From Aldehydirespirator sp965220485 (GTDB lineage: Bacteria; Actinomycetota; Acidimicrobiia; Acidimicrobiales; Aldehydirespiratoraceae): DNA of 64,000 nt. Below, piece by piece: positions 1 to 7,063 of this stretch. Under the pieces are notes generated by a model. It was not told where the DNA came from. It did not search any database and saw only the letters and a list, made by a program, of their open reading frames with translations. The stretch's first letter is position 1; every line of letters begins with the position of its first letter. The position numbers and the translations under genes are program-made. The stretch spans positions 62,001 to 126,000 of the forward strand of contig OZ244832.1 in the NCBI GenBank assembly GCA_965220485.1. The letters are read 5' to 3'.

Positions 1-120
1 CGGAGGGCAGGTGGGCCTGGAGGCGACCGTCATAGTCGACGGTGCAGCGGGCGATCACAAGGCGCACTGCGGCCAAGGTACCCGACGTCGCCGTGTTCAG
101 ATGCCCGCGTCCGGAACCGG

Positions 121-501
121 GTGGCTCCGGTCATGTTGGATCGCGGCGGCGGAGTGATCGTCAGCATCGGTGACCTCACTGCTTTCGAGCCCTGGCCGGG
201 GTTCGCGGGCCATGCCGTCGGCAAGGGAGCGATCATCTCCCTGACCCGCCAACTGGCCTTGGAACTGGCTCCCACCATCAGGGCCAACGCCGTGGTTCCC
301 GGGCCGGCCCTGCGCCCCGCCGACTATGACGACGCCACATACCAGCGGGTGGCCGATGAGACGCTGGTCGGCCGGTGGGGCACGCCCACCGAGATGGGCC
401 AGGCGGTCCAGTTCCTTATAGAGGCCGACTACATCACCGGTGAAGTCATCACCGTGGACGGGGGCCAGCGCTACGGTCATCGCAAGAACGCCCACGGCTA
501 A
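121..501 (+). pseudogene. SDR-family oxidoreductase, C-terminal half only
   Basis: Short-chain dehydrogenase/reductase fragment. The visible part starts near the end of the Rossmann core (APVMLDRGGG, then VIVSIGD) and keeps the helix that normally carries the active-site Lys region (FAGHAVGKGAIISLTRQLA) and the typical C-terminal end (GEVITVDGG). The N-terminal TGxxxGIG cofactor motif and the first ~110 residues are absent; bases 1-120 show no SDR-like reading in any frame on this strand, so the gene is 5'-truncated rather than merely cut by the window edge. The usual Tyr of YxxxK appears replaced (HAVGK), which also argues against activity. The next gene begins 9 bases after the stop. Confidence 0.7.
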
Positions 502-509
502 CTCCGGTC

Positions 510-1052
510 ATGGTCCTGAACCCGGTCATGGTCGCCGCCGGGGTCCACATCGTGCCGTTGATGCCGGCGCGGGACGTCATCTCTGTGGCAGTGGAGGCGG
601 AGCGGCTCGGGTACGACTACTGCCTGGTGGCCGACGAGGGGTTCCATCCCGACGTCTATGCATGCCTTGGCGCCATCGCTAGGGCCACCGACCGGATCAC
701 TCTGGGCGTGATGACCAACGGCTACACCCGCCATCCGGCGGTGACCGCCGCGGCGGCGGCCACCGTGAACGAACTGTCCGGGGGCCGGCTCGTCGTCAAC
801 CTGCTGGCCGGAGGATCGATGGTGCTGAGCCCGATGGGAATCGAGCGATCTCGCCCGGCCCGGGTAGTAGCCGATGCGTTGCAGGCCATGAGGAGGCTGT
901 GGTCGGGGGCAACTGGCTCACCAGCACAGTCTGAGCGGTGTGCTTATCGACGCGCTGTCGTCGGACCTCTCCGAGAACCTCGCCGTGGTGACCGATTCGC
1001 TGCCCATCATCCACGACGCCCAGAGGCCGAGCGGGTAGGCCGCAATGCGTAG
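510..1052 (+). pseudogene. LLM-class flavin-dependent oxidoreductase, truncated
   Basis: N-terminal ~130 residues look like a luciferase-like monooxygenase (F420- or FMN-dependent TIM barrel): GVHIVPLMPARD, AERLGYDYCLVADEGF, LGVMTNGYTRHP and ELSGGRLVVNLLAGGS are typical family segments. Similarity stops near base 905; a normal member has ~330 residues. Beyond this the frame runs through unrelated sequence into the dispersed repeat. A different frame (about 910-1038) is open and ends with a TAG inside the repeat, suggesting the 3' end of another gene was joined here by deletion. A start at 528 is also possible. Probably non-functional. Confidence 0.7.
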
Positions 1053-1185
1053 GAGTCTTCGCGGTGTGCTCAGCGAGGCCGTGGCCCGAGCGGCCCGTGA
1101 GCGCAGCGAACAAGAGCGGGAAACACCGCGCTGCATCGCGGTGAGGCATCACCAAAGCCGCGCGTCTGACGCTCGGCCGTAGCAT
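1022..1185 (+). repeat. Dispersed two-module repeat, copy 1
   Basis: Module A (GAGGCCGAGCGGGTAGG) at about 1023-1039, then the core at 1075-1124 containing CGTGAGCGCAGCGAACAAG, then a GC-rich tail with a small inverted repeat (CACCGCG..CGCGGTG). Same orientation as the flanking genes. One of 11 loci in this window. Confidence 0.85.
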
Positions 1186-1193
1186 CTGCTGCC

Positions 1194-1973
1194 ATGGCCT
1201 CTCGACGCCTCCACCGCATCTTCGGCCCCGACGGGCGCACGGTGATCATCGCCTTGGACCATGGATTAATCGACGGCCCCTGCGAAGGCTTCGAACGGCC
1301 GGCCGAGACCATCTCGGCGATAGTGGCGGGCGGTCCCGACGCGGTGTTGACCTTCTACGGCATCGCCGAGAACTTCGCGGCCGAGTTGAGCGGCGTCGGG
1401 CTGATCCTGCGCAGCGACGGGTCCGTGAGCAATCTCGGCTCGCCCAGCACCGGCTCCGTAGGGGAGTTCTTCGGGGCCACCGAGGCGCTCCGGGTGGGCG
1501 CCGACGCCCTGGCCGTGACCGCACTGCCCGGTTCGGCGGCAGAAGCGGACACTCTTCGCAACCTCGCCAGCACCATTGGTGAGGCCCATCGCCGGGGCCT
1601 GCCCGTCATGGCTGAGATGGTGCCGGGCGGCTTCGACTCACCGCCCGAAATGCGAGGCGCCGACGCGGTGGCCACCGCGGCCCGGCTCGGCGCCGAACTG
1701 GGTGCCGACTTCATCAAGGCGCCCTACTGCGAGGACTACGCCCGGGTGACCTCATCGACGTTCGTTCCCGTGGTGATCCTCGGGGGATCCAAGGGCTCGG
1801 AGGCCGCCACCCTGGCCAACATCCGGGCCGCCCTAGACGCGGGCGCGGCCGGCGTGGCCATAGGGCGCAACGTCTTCCAGAGCGCCAACCCCACGGCCAT
1901 GACCCGGGCCGTGGTCGCCGTCGTGCATGCCGACGTCAGCGTTGAGGAAGCCCAAGCCATCCTGAGAGGATGA
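1194..1973 (+). CDS. Class I fructose-bisphosphate/tagatose-type aldolase (DeoC/LacD/DhnA family)
   Basis: A 259-residue TIM-barrel aldolase of the DeoC/FbaB/LacD superfamily. Seen: IIALDHGLIDGP near residue 20, the Schiff-base lysine segment GADFIKAPY near residue 165, the phosphate-binding end VVILGGSKGS, and GAAGVAIGRNVFQ close to the C-terminus. Family members cleave phosphorylated keto-sugars by a Lys imine. Next to an FGGY sugar kinase and a 2-hydroxyacid dehydrogenase, it probably belongs to a sugar or sugar-acid breakdown cluster, the kinase supplying the phosphorylated substrate. The exact substrate cannot be read from sequence. Length is normal and the frame intact. Confidence 0.8.
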   Translation: MASRRLHRIFGPDGRTVIIALDHGLIDGPCEGFERPAETISAIVAGGPDAVLTFYGIAENFAAELSGVGLILRSDGSVSNLGSPSTGSVGEFFGATEALRVGADALAVTALPGSAAEADTLRNLASTIGEAHRRGLPVMAEMVPGGFDSPPEMRGADAVATAARLGAELGADFIKAPYCEDYARVTSSTFVPVVILGGSKGSEAATLANIRAALDAGAAGVAIGRNVFQSANPTAMTRAVVAVVHADVSVEEAQAILRG

Positions 1974-2068
1974 CCTCGGGTGGCCGTTCCCATCATCGGG
2001 TGGCCACATCCCCGGTGTTACTCTCACCTTGTGCAGTAATCCTCCACAACTCGGGAGGTTCAGGGACC

Positions 2069-2311
2069 ATGGCGGCAGAACAGTTGCGGATTGACGAGGC
2101 CGCCTACGAGAACGACTACAGAGAGCAGTTGGAGCGCGACCACCACGGCAAGACAGCGCTAATGCGCGACGGCAAGGTCGTTGACGTATACGACGATCCA
2201 AACGACGCCTACCTGACCGGCTACGAGAGGTGGGGTTTGGGCGGCTTCTCCATGAAGGAGATCGGTCGGGAACCCATCGAGTTGGGCATCTTCTCAGCCA
2301 GCCTTGCCTGA
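2069..2311 (+). CDS. Small conserved hypothetical protein (DUF5678-like)
   Basis: About 80 residues; the ATG at 2069 follows GGGAGGTT at a good distance, so this start is preferred over an upstream one at 1970 that would overlap the aldolase. The protein is acidic, starts with YENDYREQLERDHHGKTAL and contains GKVVDVYDDPNDAYLTGYE, which resembles the short 'hand-shaped' DUF5678 type of protein (a two-strand hairpin then a helix). No signal peptide or membrane segment. Function unknown; the family match is from memory of its pattern and is weak. Confidence 0.55.
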   Translation: MAAEQLRIDEAAYENDYREQLERDHHGKTALMRDGKVVDVYDDPNDAYLTGYERWGLGGFSMKEIGREPIELGIFSASLA

Positions 2312-2382
2312 GAGCGTCTATTGCGCTCATTTGAAGTTGCCGACATCCTCGTCCACTACGACATCACCATCAGCGGCGGGAA

Positions 2383-3746
2383 ATGCACGATAACTGCTCC
2401 CACGCCTGCCCATTGATGCCGCTGCACCCGCACGAACGACCTCATCAGCACCCGCGCCATGGGATCCTGGGGCTGGATGCGGGCACGACGTCGGCCAAGG
2501 CTGTGGTCGTCGACGGGGCGGGTGAGATCCTGGCGACTGCGGGGTCGGATCCCATCGCCGTCCGCGCGACTCCCGACGGCGGCCGCGAGCAGGATCCAGA
2601 GGAGATCTGGCGGGCCTTGACAACTGCAGGCCGGCGGGCTGTCGACGGGCTCGGATCGAGTGTCCGGGTGGCGGCATCAGCGGTGGCCGCTCAGAGCGGT
2701 TCGGTGATTCCGGTGACGGATGAGGGACGCGCCGAGCGGGCCATCACCTGGATGGACACACGCTTCCGGTCCGTGGTTGAGAGCTGGCCCAGCGAGGTGG
2801 CGGCAAGGATTCGGGCCGCAAGCGGTTGGTTGCCCACATCCGGGGTCGGCCTGTCAACAATCGTCGGGTTGCAGACTCCGGGTTCGAGCAGCGGCCCGGA
2901 AGCGCATTCTGCACCCGTGTCCCGGTGGGCTTCGGTGGACGACTATCTCGTGTTCCGCCTGACCGGGCAGTGGGCCACCAACCCGTCGAACGCAGCCGGC
3001 ATGCAGCTGATGGAGGTATCGACCCGAACCTGGAGCAACGAGCTGTGCCGGCTCGCCGGCATCGATCCCGGCCAGCTGTCGCCGATCCGGGAATCGGGCG
3101 GTCCTGCCGGCGAACTGACGGGTGAGGCTGCGGCTGCGCTGGGGTTGGATGAGGGCACCCCGGTAGTGATCGGCGGCCATGACCAGGCCTGCGCCGCGCT
3201 TGGGCTCGGCATCGTCGATCCCGGCGACCTGTTCTTGTCGGCCGGCACGGCATGGGTGCTGACCGCGGTCACCGACCGGGCCGAGGTCGCCGCCCTCCCG
3301 CCGTCGTTGAACCTCAGTCCCCACGTGCTGGGTGGGGTGTGGACTGCCTCCGAGAACCTGGGCGGGCTTGGCGCGATGCTGGCTGAGACTCCGCCGGACA
3401 GGATCCGGGACGCCTTCGCGACTTGCGGCGCAAAGGTGCGCCAGGCTCTCGATGCGGCTGGCGAGTTGGCCGCCGGGGGCGACGAGTTGATCATGGTGGG
3501 GGGCGGGACCCGTTTCGGTGAACTGGTCGACGTGATCGTCGACATCATCGGCCGGCCCGTGGTCCCCGGCCCGAAGCCGCTTGGCCGGCACTGGGTGCGG
3601 CCCGGCTGGCCGCAGCAGGCTTAGGGGCCACGCGGATAGGCGGCCGCGAAGGCACGAGGCACCTGCAATCCGACGGCATCGTGGTGCCGAACCTCACCTA
3701 TCCGCGCACGTCCTTAGGGTGGACGACCGGGGGAGCAGCAACGTGA
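2383..3746 (+). pseudogene. FGGY-family carbohydrate kinase with 3' frameshift
   Basis: Sugar kinase of the xylulokinase/gluconokinase superfamily (ASKHA fold, ATP-dependent phosphorylation of a sugar or polyol). Seen: GLDAGTTSAKAVVVDG (first phosphate loop), ITWMDTRF, VIGGHDQACAALGLG and the second domain's SAGTAWVL and MVGGGTR. In the main frame the protein stops at 3624 with an unrelated tail after PKPLG. Shifting frame near 3583-3590 restores a good C-terminus (ALGAARLAAAGLGATRIGG) that ends at a TGA at 3744-3746. That stop overlaps the next gene's GTG (GTGA), as expected for a coupled operon, so the frameshift is a real lesion or a sequencing error. The true start may be the ATG at 2416. 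Confidence 0.75.
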
Positions 3747-4750
3747 CCAGACCTGTCGTTGTCATCACCATTGGCCGGTCCCACTACCGGCGAATGTTCA
3801 GCGACGCCGCTCTGGCCGACCTGGCCGCCGCGGCCGAGGTGGTCCACCACTCCGGAGACGAGCCCGCCTCCAAGCAGGACTTGCTGGCCGTCCTGGCCGA
3901 AGCCGACGCTTGCATCACCAGTTGGGGAGTCGCCTCTCTGGATGCCGACGTCGTGGCGGCCGCGCCCCGTCTCGGGCATCTGGCCCACATGGGGGGCAGC
4001 GTGAAGCGGTTCGTGTCCGCGGCCGTGTGGGAGCGCGGCATGAGGGTCACCAGCGCCTCGATTGCGCTGGCCCGGGACGTGGCCGAGACCACCTTGGGCT
4101 TTATGATCGTGGGCCGCAAGAGGATCTGGCCCCTGGGAAACCACGTGCGCGACGGCGGCTGGCGTGACAGTGGAGCCTGGGACCGCTGGGACGCCCGGGA
4201 ACTCAGCCGCTCGACGGTGGGGCTGATCGGCGTCGGCAATGTCGGCCGCTATGTGATCGAGCTGCTGGAGGGATTCGAGACGACCATCCTGGCGGCCGAC
4301 CCCTACCTCGACGACGATGAGGCCCAACGTCTCGGAGTGGAGAGGGTCGAACTGGCAGAGCTGATGGATCGGTGCGATGTCGTGTCGATCCACGCTCCGG
4401 CCAACGATCAGACGAGGCACATGATCGATGCCGACCTGCTGGGCCGGCTGGACGACGGCGCGGTGCTGATCAACACGGCCCGGGGCAGCATCATCGACGA
4501 GGCGGCCCTGGTCGACGAGCTGGCCACCGGCCGCATCTTCGCCTTCCTCGACGTGACCGACCCGGAACCGCCGGCCCCCGACAGCCCGCTGCGTTCATTG
4601 GAGAACGTGGTGGTCACGCCACACATCGCGGGCTGTATCGAGAACTGCCACCGCATGGGAGAGATGGCCGTCGAGGAGGTCCGCCGCTATCTCGCCGGCC
4701 GGCCGGCCATCAACGAGGTCCGCCCCGACATGCTCGACCAGATCGCCTAG
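3743..4750 (+). CDS. D-isomer-specific 2-hydroxyacid dehydrogenase
   Basis: 335-residue NAD(P)-dependent oxidoreductase of the phosphoglycerate/formate dehydrogenase family. Seen: LIGVGNVGRYVIELL (dinucleotide-binding GxGxxG), INTARGSIIDEAAL with the catalytic Arg, the Glu region TDPEPP, and the catalytic His in TPHIAGCIE. The GTG start overlaps the restored stop of the kinase gene (GTGA), implying translational coupling in a sugar-acid operon with the aldolase. Its own stop codon TAG is part of CTAG, into which a 99-bp mobile element has inserted. Substrate unknown; 2-hydroxyacids derived from sugars are likely. Confidence 0.85.
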   Translation: MTRPVVVITIGRSHYRRMFSDAALADLAAAAEVVHHSGDEPASKQDLLAVLAEADACITSWGVASLDADVVAAAPRLGHLAHMGGSVKRFVSAAVWERGMRVTSASIALARDVAETTLGFMIVGRKRIWPLGNHVRDGGWRDSGAWDRWDARELSRSTVGLIGVGNVGRYVIELLEGFETTILAADPYLDDDEAQRLGVERVELAELMDRCDVVSIHAPANDQTRHMIDADLLGRLDDGAVLINTARGSIIDEAALVDELATGRIFAFLDVTDPEPPAPDSPLRSLENVVVTPHIAGCIENCHRMGEMAVEEVRRYLAGRPAINEVRPDMLDQIA

Positions 4751-4849
4751 GTGGCTGGTGTTAAATGGCAATTTGCCACAATTCGCAAGTCGCTGACCTG
4801 GGGTTTTGTGATCGCAAAACCCCCATTTCGGGAGTTTGGCACCAGCCAC
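4751..4849. mobile_element. 99-bp MITE, IS1182-end type, copy a
   Basis: Exactly 99 bp between two CTAG tetramers (4747-4750 and 4850-4853). Ends are inverted: GTGGCTGGTGTTAAATGG left and, read inward, GTGGCTGGTGCCAAACTCC right. The inner part has a hairpin GGGGTTTTG..CAAAACCCC. It differs from the copy at 47318-47416 at two positions. The ends match those of the IS1182-like element at 44951-47210, so that transposase could move it. The left CTAG contains the stop codon of the upstream dehydrogenase. No coding capacity. Confidence 0.9.
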
Positions 4850-4866
4850 CTAGATCCATTCTTGAC

Positions 4867-4897
4867 GTAGTTGTACCCCTATAGGGCACACAACTAC
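4867..4897. terminator. Hairpin between convergent genes
   Basis: Inverted repeat GTAGTTGT..ACAACTAC with an inner CCCTATAGGG palindrome. It lies between the + strand dehydrogenase and the - strand SDR remnant and probably ends transcription from both sides; no long T run is present. The MITE now separates it from the dehydrogenase stop. Confidence 0.5.
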
Positions 4898-4926
4898 ATC
4901 AATTTCGGGTTGGCGAGCCTCTCCCG

Positions 4927-5112
<186 letters not shown>

Positions 5113-5200
5113 CTACCAGCACGGCTAGACCTCGCCCTCGCCTGCGCCGCGTCCGTGCCGCAGCGAAGTCATCCCGACTTCGGCATCGCCAAACGATCCG

Positions 5201-5547
5201 TCACGACTCGGCAGGCCGCTCGCGGCGGTAGGCGGCCAGCGACGACATGAGTTCCGGCACTCGGTTGATGACCACATTCCATATCGGTCGTGGTTGACGC
5301 TGAAGTACTCGTGGGAAATGACGTTGCGCAGTGCTTTGGCCTGCCTTGCCGGCAGGCCGGCGTGCGAGCCTCGGAAGTCCTCCGACAACCGGCTTGCGGC
5401 TTCTCCGATGATCTCGAGCTGCCGCTCGACAGCGCTCTGCACGATCCAGTTCCGGTCGTACTCAGCTCGGCCCAACTCCGCGACCTCGGAGAGCCTTCGG
5501 CATGCGTCGAGGATGTCGGCCACGCGGTCATGGTCGCTGCGCGTCAC
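5201..5547 (-). pseudogene. hepT: HepT-family RNase toxin, frameshifted C-terminus
   Basis: HEPN-domain toxin of the HepT/MntA type (DUF86). The signature RNVISHEY (R-x4-H-x-Y, the RNase motif) is intact at about residue 80, and the ATG-equivalent GTG start at 5547 overlaps the antitoxin stop by four bases (GTGA). Shortly after the motif (VNHDR) one base is missing near 5275-5285; the next frame continues the family sequence (WNVVINRVPELM, then a stop at 5201). The frame as it stands runs on to 5125 with unrelated residues. The catalytic motif precedes the lesion, so partial activity cannot be excluded. Confidence 0.75.
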
Positions 5548-5831
5548 AGCGGTATCGCGTCCTCGAACATGGCGATGTGGCTCTCTCGCACGGCTGCCGA
5601 ATCGACGATGTCGACGGGCTGGCCCAGTAGATCCTCTAGGTCCACTTGAAGCCCGGCAACATCGAAAAGGTCGGCATCGTCCTCAAAGTCCACGAGGAAG
5701 TCGAAGTCGCTGCGGTCAGTGTCGTCGCCGCGGGCAACCGAACCGACCAGCGCGATGGATCGAGCCCTGCTGCGCCGCGCTGCTGCGCGGATGGCTGCCT
5801 TGCGTTTCAGCACTTCATCACGCCTGCTCAC
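5544..5831 (-). CDS. mntA: MntA-type nucleotidyltransferase antitoxin
   Basis: 95-residue minimal nucleotidyltransferase. It carries the GSVARGDDTDRSDFDFLVDF segment (GSx10DxD), the catalytic motif by which MntA adds AMP to the HepT toxin and silences it. It is upstream of, and overlaps by four bases, the hepT gene, the usual order for this toxin-antitoxin pair. The frame is intact. The pair may serve as a genome-stabilising or anti-phage unit, in keeping with nearby restriction remnants. Confidence 0.85.
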   Translation of the reverse strand: MSRRDEVLKRKAAIRAAARRSRARSIALVGSVARGDDTDRSDFDFLVDFEDDADLFDVAGLQVDLEDLLGQPVDIVDSAAVRESHIAMFEDAIPL

Positions 5832-5985
5832 GCTTCTACCCTAACGCCCTGCCGCGTGGCCGGAGACGAAGGAGCGGGCGCCCCGCACCTTCGTCTTGCA
5901 GCAAGGGGCCGCGCCGCGGGACGGGCCTGCACGGCCCCGCGGCGAGGCTTCCGCGAAGCCGTGGTCGTCGCGTCGCCGGGCGGGG

Positions 5986-6276
5986 TTACTCGGTTACCTC
6001 GGCGAGCAGGCCGACGATCTCGTGCTCTAGTTCCTGAAGGTCGGCGTCGATCTCCTCCAGCGGGCGGGGCGGCTCGTACACGTAGAAGTGGCGGTTGAAA
6101 GGGATCTCGAAGCCGATCTTCGTCTTGGTGTGATCCACCAGGCGTCGGGTACAGCGGCGCAGGACCGTCAACGGGAGAATCACCTTGCGGTACTCGTTGC
6201 GCTTGTACGGGCCGCGCAGCAGGTTGCAGATGCCTCAGATGAACCGGGCCAGCTCGTTGTGGGTTCGGGTGTTCAC
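5986..6276 (-). pseudogene. Type I restriction methylase (HsdM) remnant
   Basis: Minus-strand fragment that joins the very N-terminus and very C-terminus of an HsdM-type adenine methyltransferase. N-terminal part: THNELARFI, then an in-frame TGA at 6235-6237 where the family has Trp, then GICNLLRGPYKRNEYRK and VILPLTVLRR. At about 6150 it jumps to the C-terminal tail: VDHTKTKIGFEIPFNRHFY, PPRPLEEIDADLQ, AEVTE. The whole catalytic domain with NPPF is missing (roughly 400-500 residues). No HsdS or HsdR is present. Bases 5832-5985 downstream show nothing recognisable. Confidence 0.8.
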
Positions 6277-6307
6277 GATGCTGTCGCCTCAGCGATGGGG
6301 CCGGAGG

Positions 6308-7063
6308 CTATCCGGCTGCCAGCGCGGCGAGCACCGGGCCGGCCAGTTCGGGGCGGCAGATCACCAGGTCGGGCAGGTAGACGTCGGGCTGGTTGTAGCG
6401 AAGCCTGGAACCGTCGAGCCGGCTAGCGACGCAGCCTGCGGACTTCGCCACCGCCGCCGGAGCGCACGAGTCCCATTCGTACTGGCCGCCAGCATGAACG
6501 TAGACATCGGCGGAGCCCCGCACCACGGCCATCGACTTCGCGCCGGCCGACCCCAGCGGCACGACGTCGGCACCGAGCGCGGCGGCCACCGTCTCGGCCT
6601 GCTCTGGGGGCCGTGAACGCGACACGACCAGCCGGGGCGGCCCGTCTCGACCTGGGGGAAGCCGGGGAGGGTCGGCCGTTGACAGGGTCTGCCCCAACGC
6701 CGGTAGGGCCACGGCCCCCGCGACCGGTCGCTCGCCGACGACCAGGGCCACATGCACCGCCCAATCAGTACGGCCCGGTTCGGAGAACTCCCGGGTGCCG
6801 TCGAGCGGGTCGATCACCCATACCCGCTCGGCCTCGAGCCGGGCTGCGTCGTCGGCGCCCTCCTCCGACAGCACCGCATCGGCAGGGCGTGCCGCGGCCA
6901 GCTCGCCAGCCAGCATCTCGTGAGCCCGGCGGTCGCCCTCAGCTCTCAGCACGGCCGCGGGCGCTCCGTCGGAGACCAGCCTTTCCCGCAGCTCGATCAG
7001 CAGCTCTCCTGCACGGTGGGCGAGGTCTGCCGCCAGCCGGTGATCATGGGCGGTGGGTGTCAG
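6308..7063 (-). CDS. CysQ-like 3'(2'),5'-bisphosphate nucleotidase / inositol monophosphatase family
   Basis: About 250-residue metal-dependent phosphatase of the IMPase/CysQ family. Seen: LSEEGADD (metal-binding Glu), WVIDPLDGTREFSEPG (the DxxDGT motif), and the C-terminal GGQYEWDSCAPAAVA (WD motif binding metal and phosphate). In CysQ this enzyme recycles the PAP formed during sulfate assimilation; inositol phosphates are another possibility. It directly follows kgd; the most likely start is a CTG at 7063 that overlaps the kgd stop by four bases (CTGA). No ATG/GTG/TTG lies at a sensible place, so the start is uncertain. Confidence 0.8.
   Translation of the reverse strand: MTPTAHDHRLAADLAHRAGELLIELRERLVSDGAPAAVLRAEGDRRAHEMLAGELAAARPADAVLSEEGADDAARLEAERVWVIDPLDGTREFSEPGRTDWAVHVALVVGERPVAGAVALPALGQTLSTADPPRLPPGRDGPPRLVVSRSRPPEQAETVAAALGADVVPLGSAGAKSMAVVRGSADVYVHAGGQYEWDSCAPAAVAKSAGCVASRLDGSRLRYNQPDVYLPDLVICRPELAGPVLAALAAG

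Noticed and set aside
1075..1124. Dispersed repeat cores as simple rho-independent terminators
   Set aside because: They have only short GGCC-type self-pairing, no T tract, and occur in both orientations, between operon genes and in a divergent promoter region.
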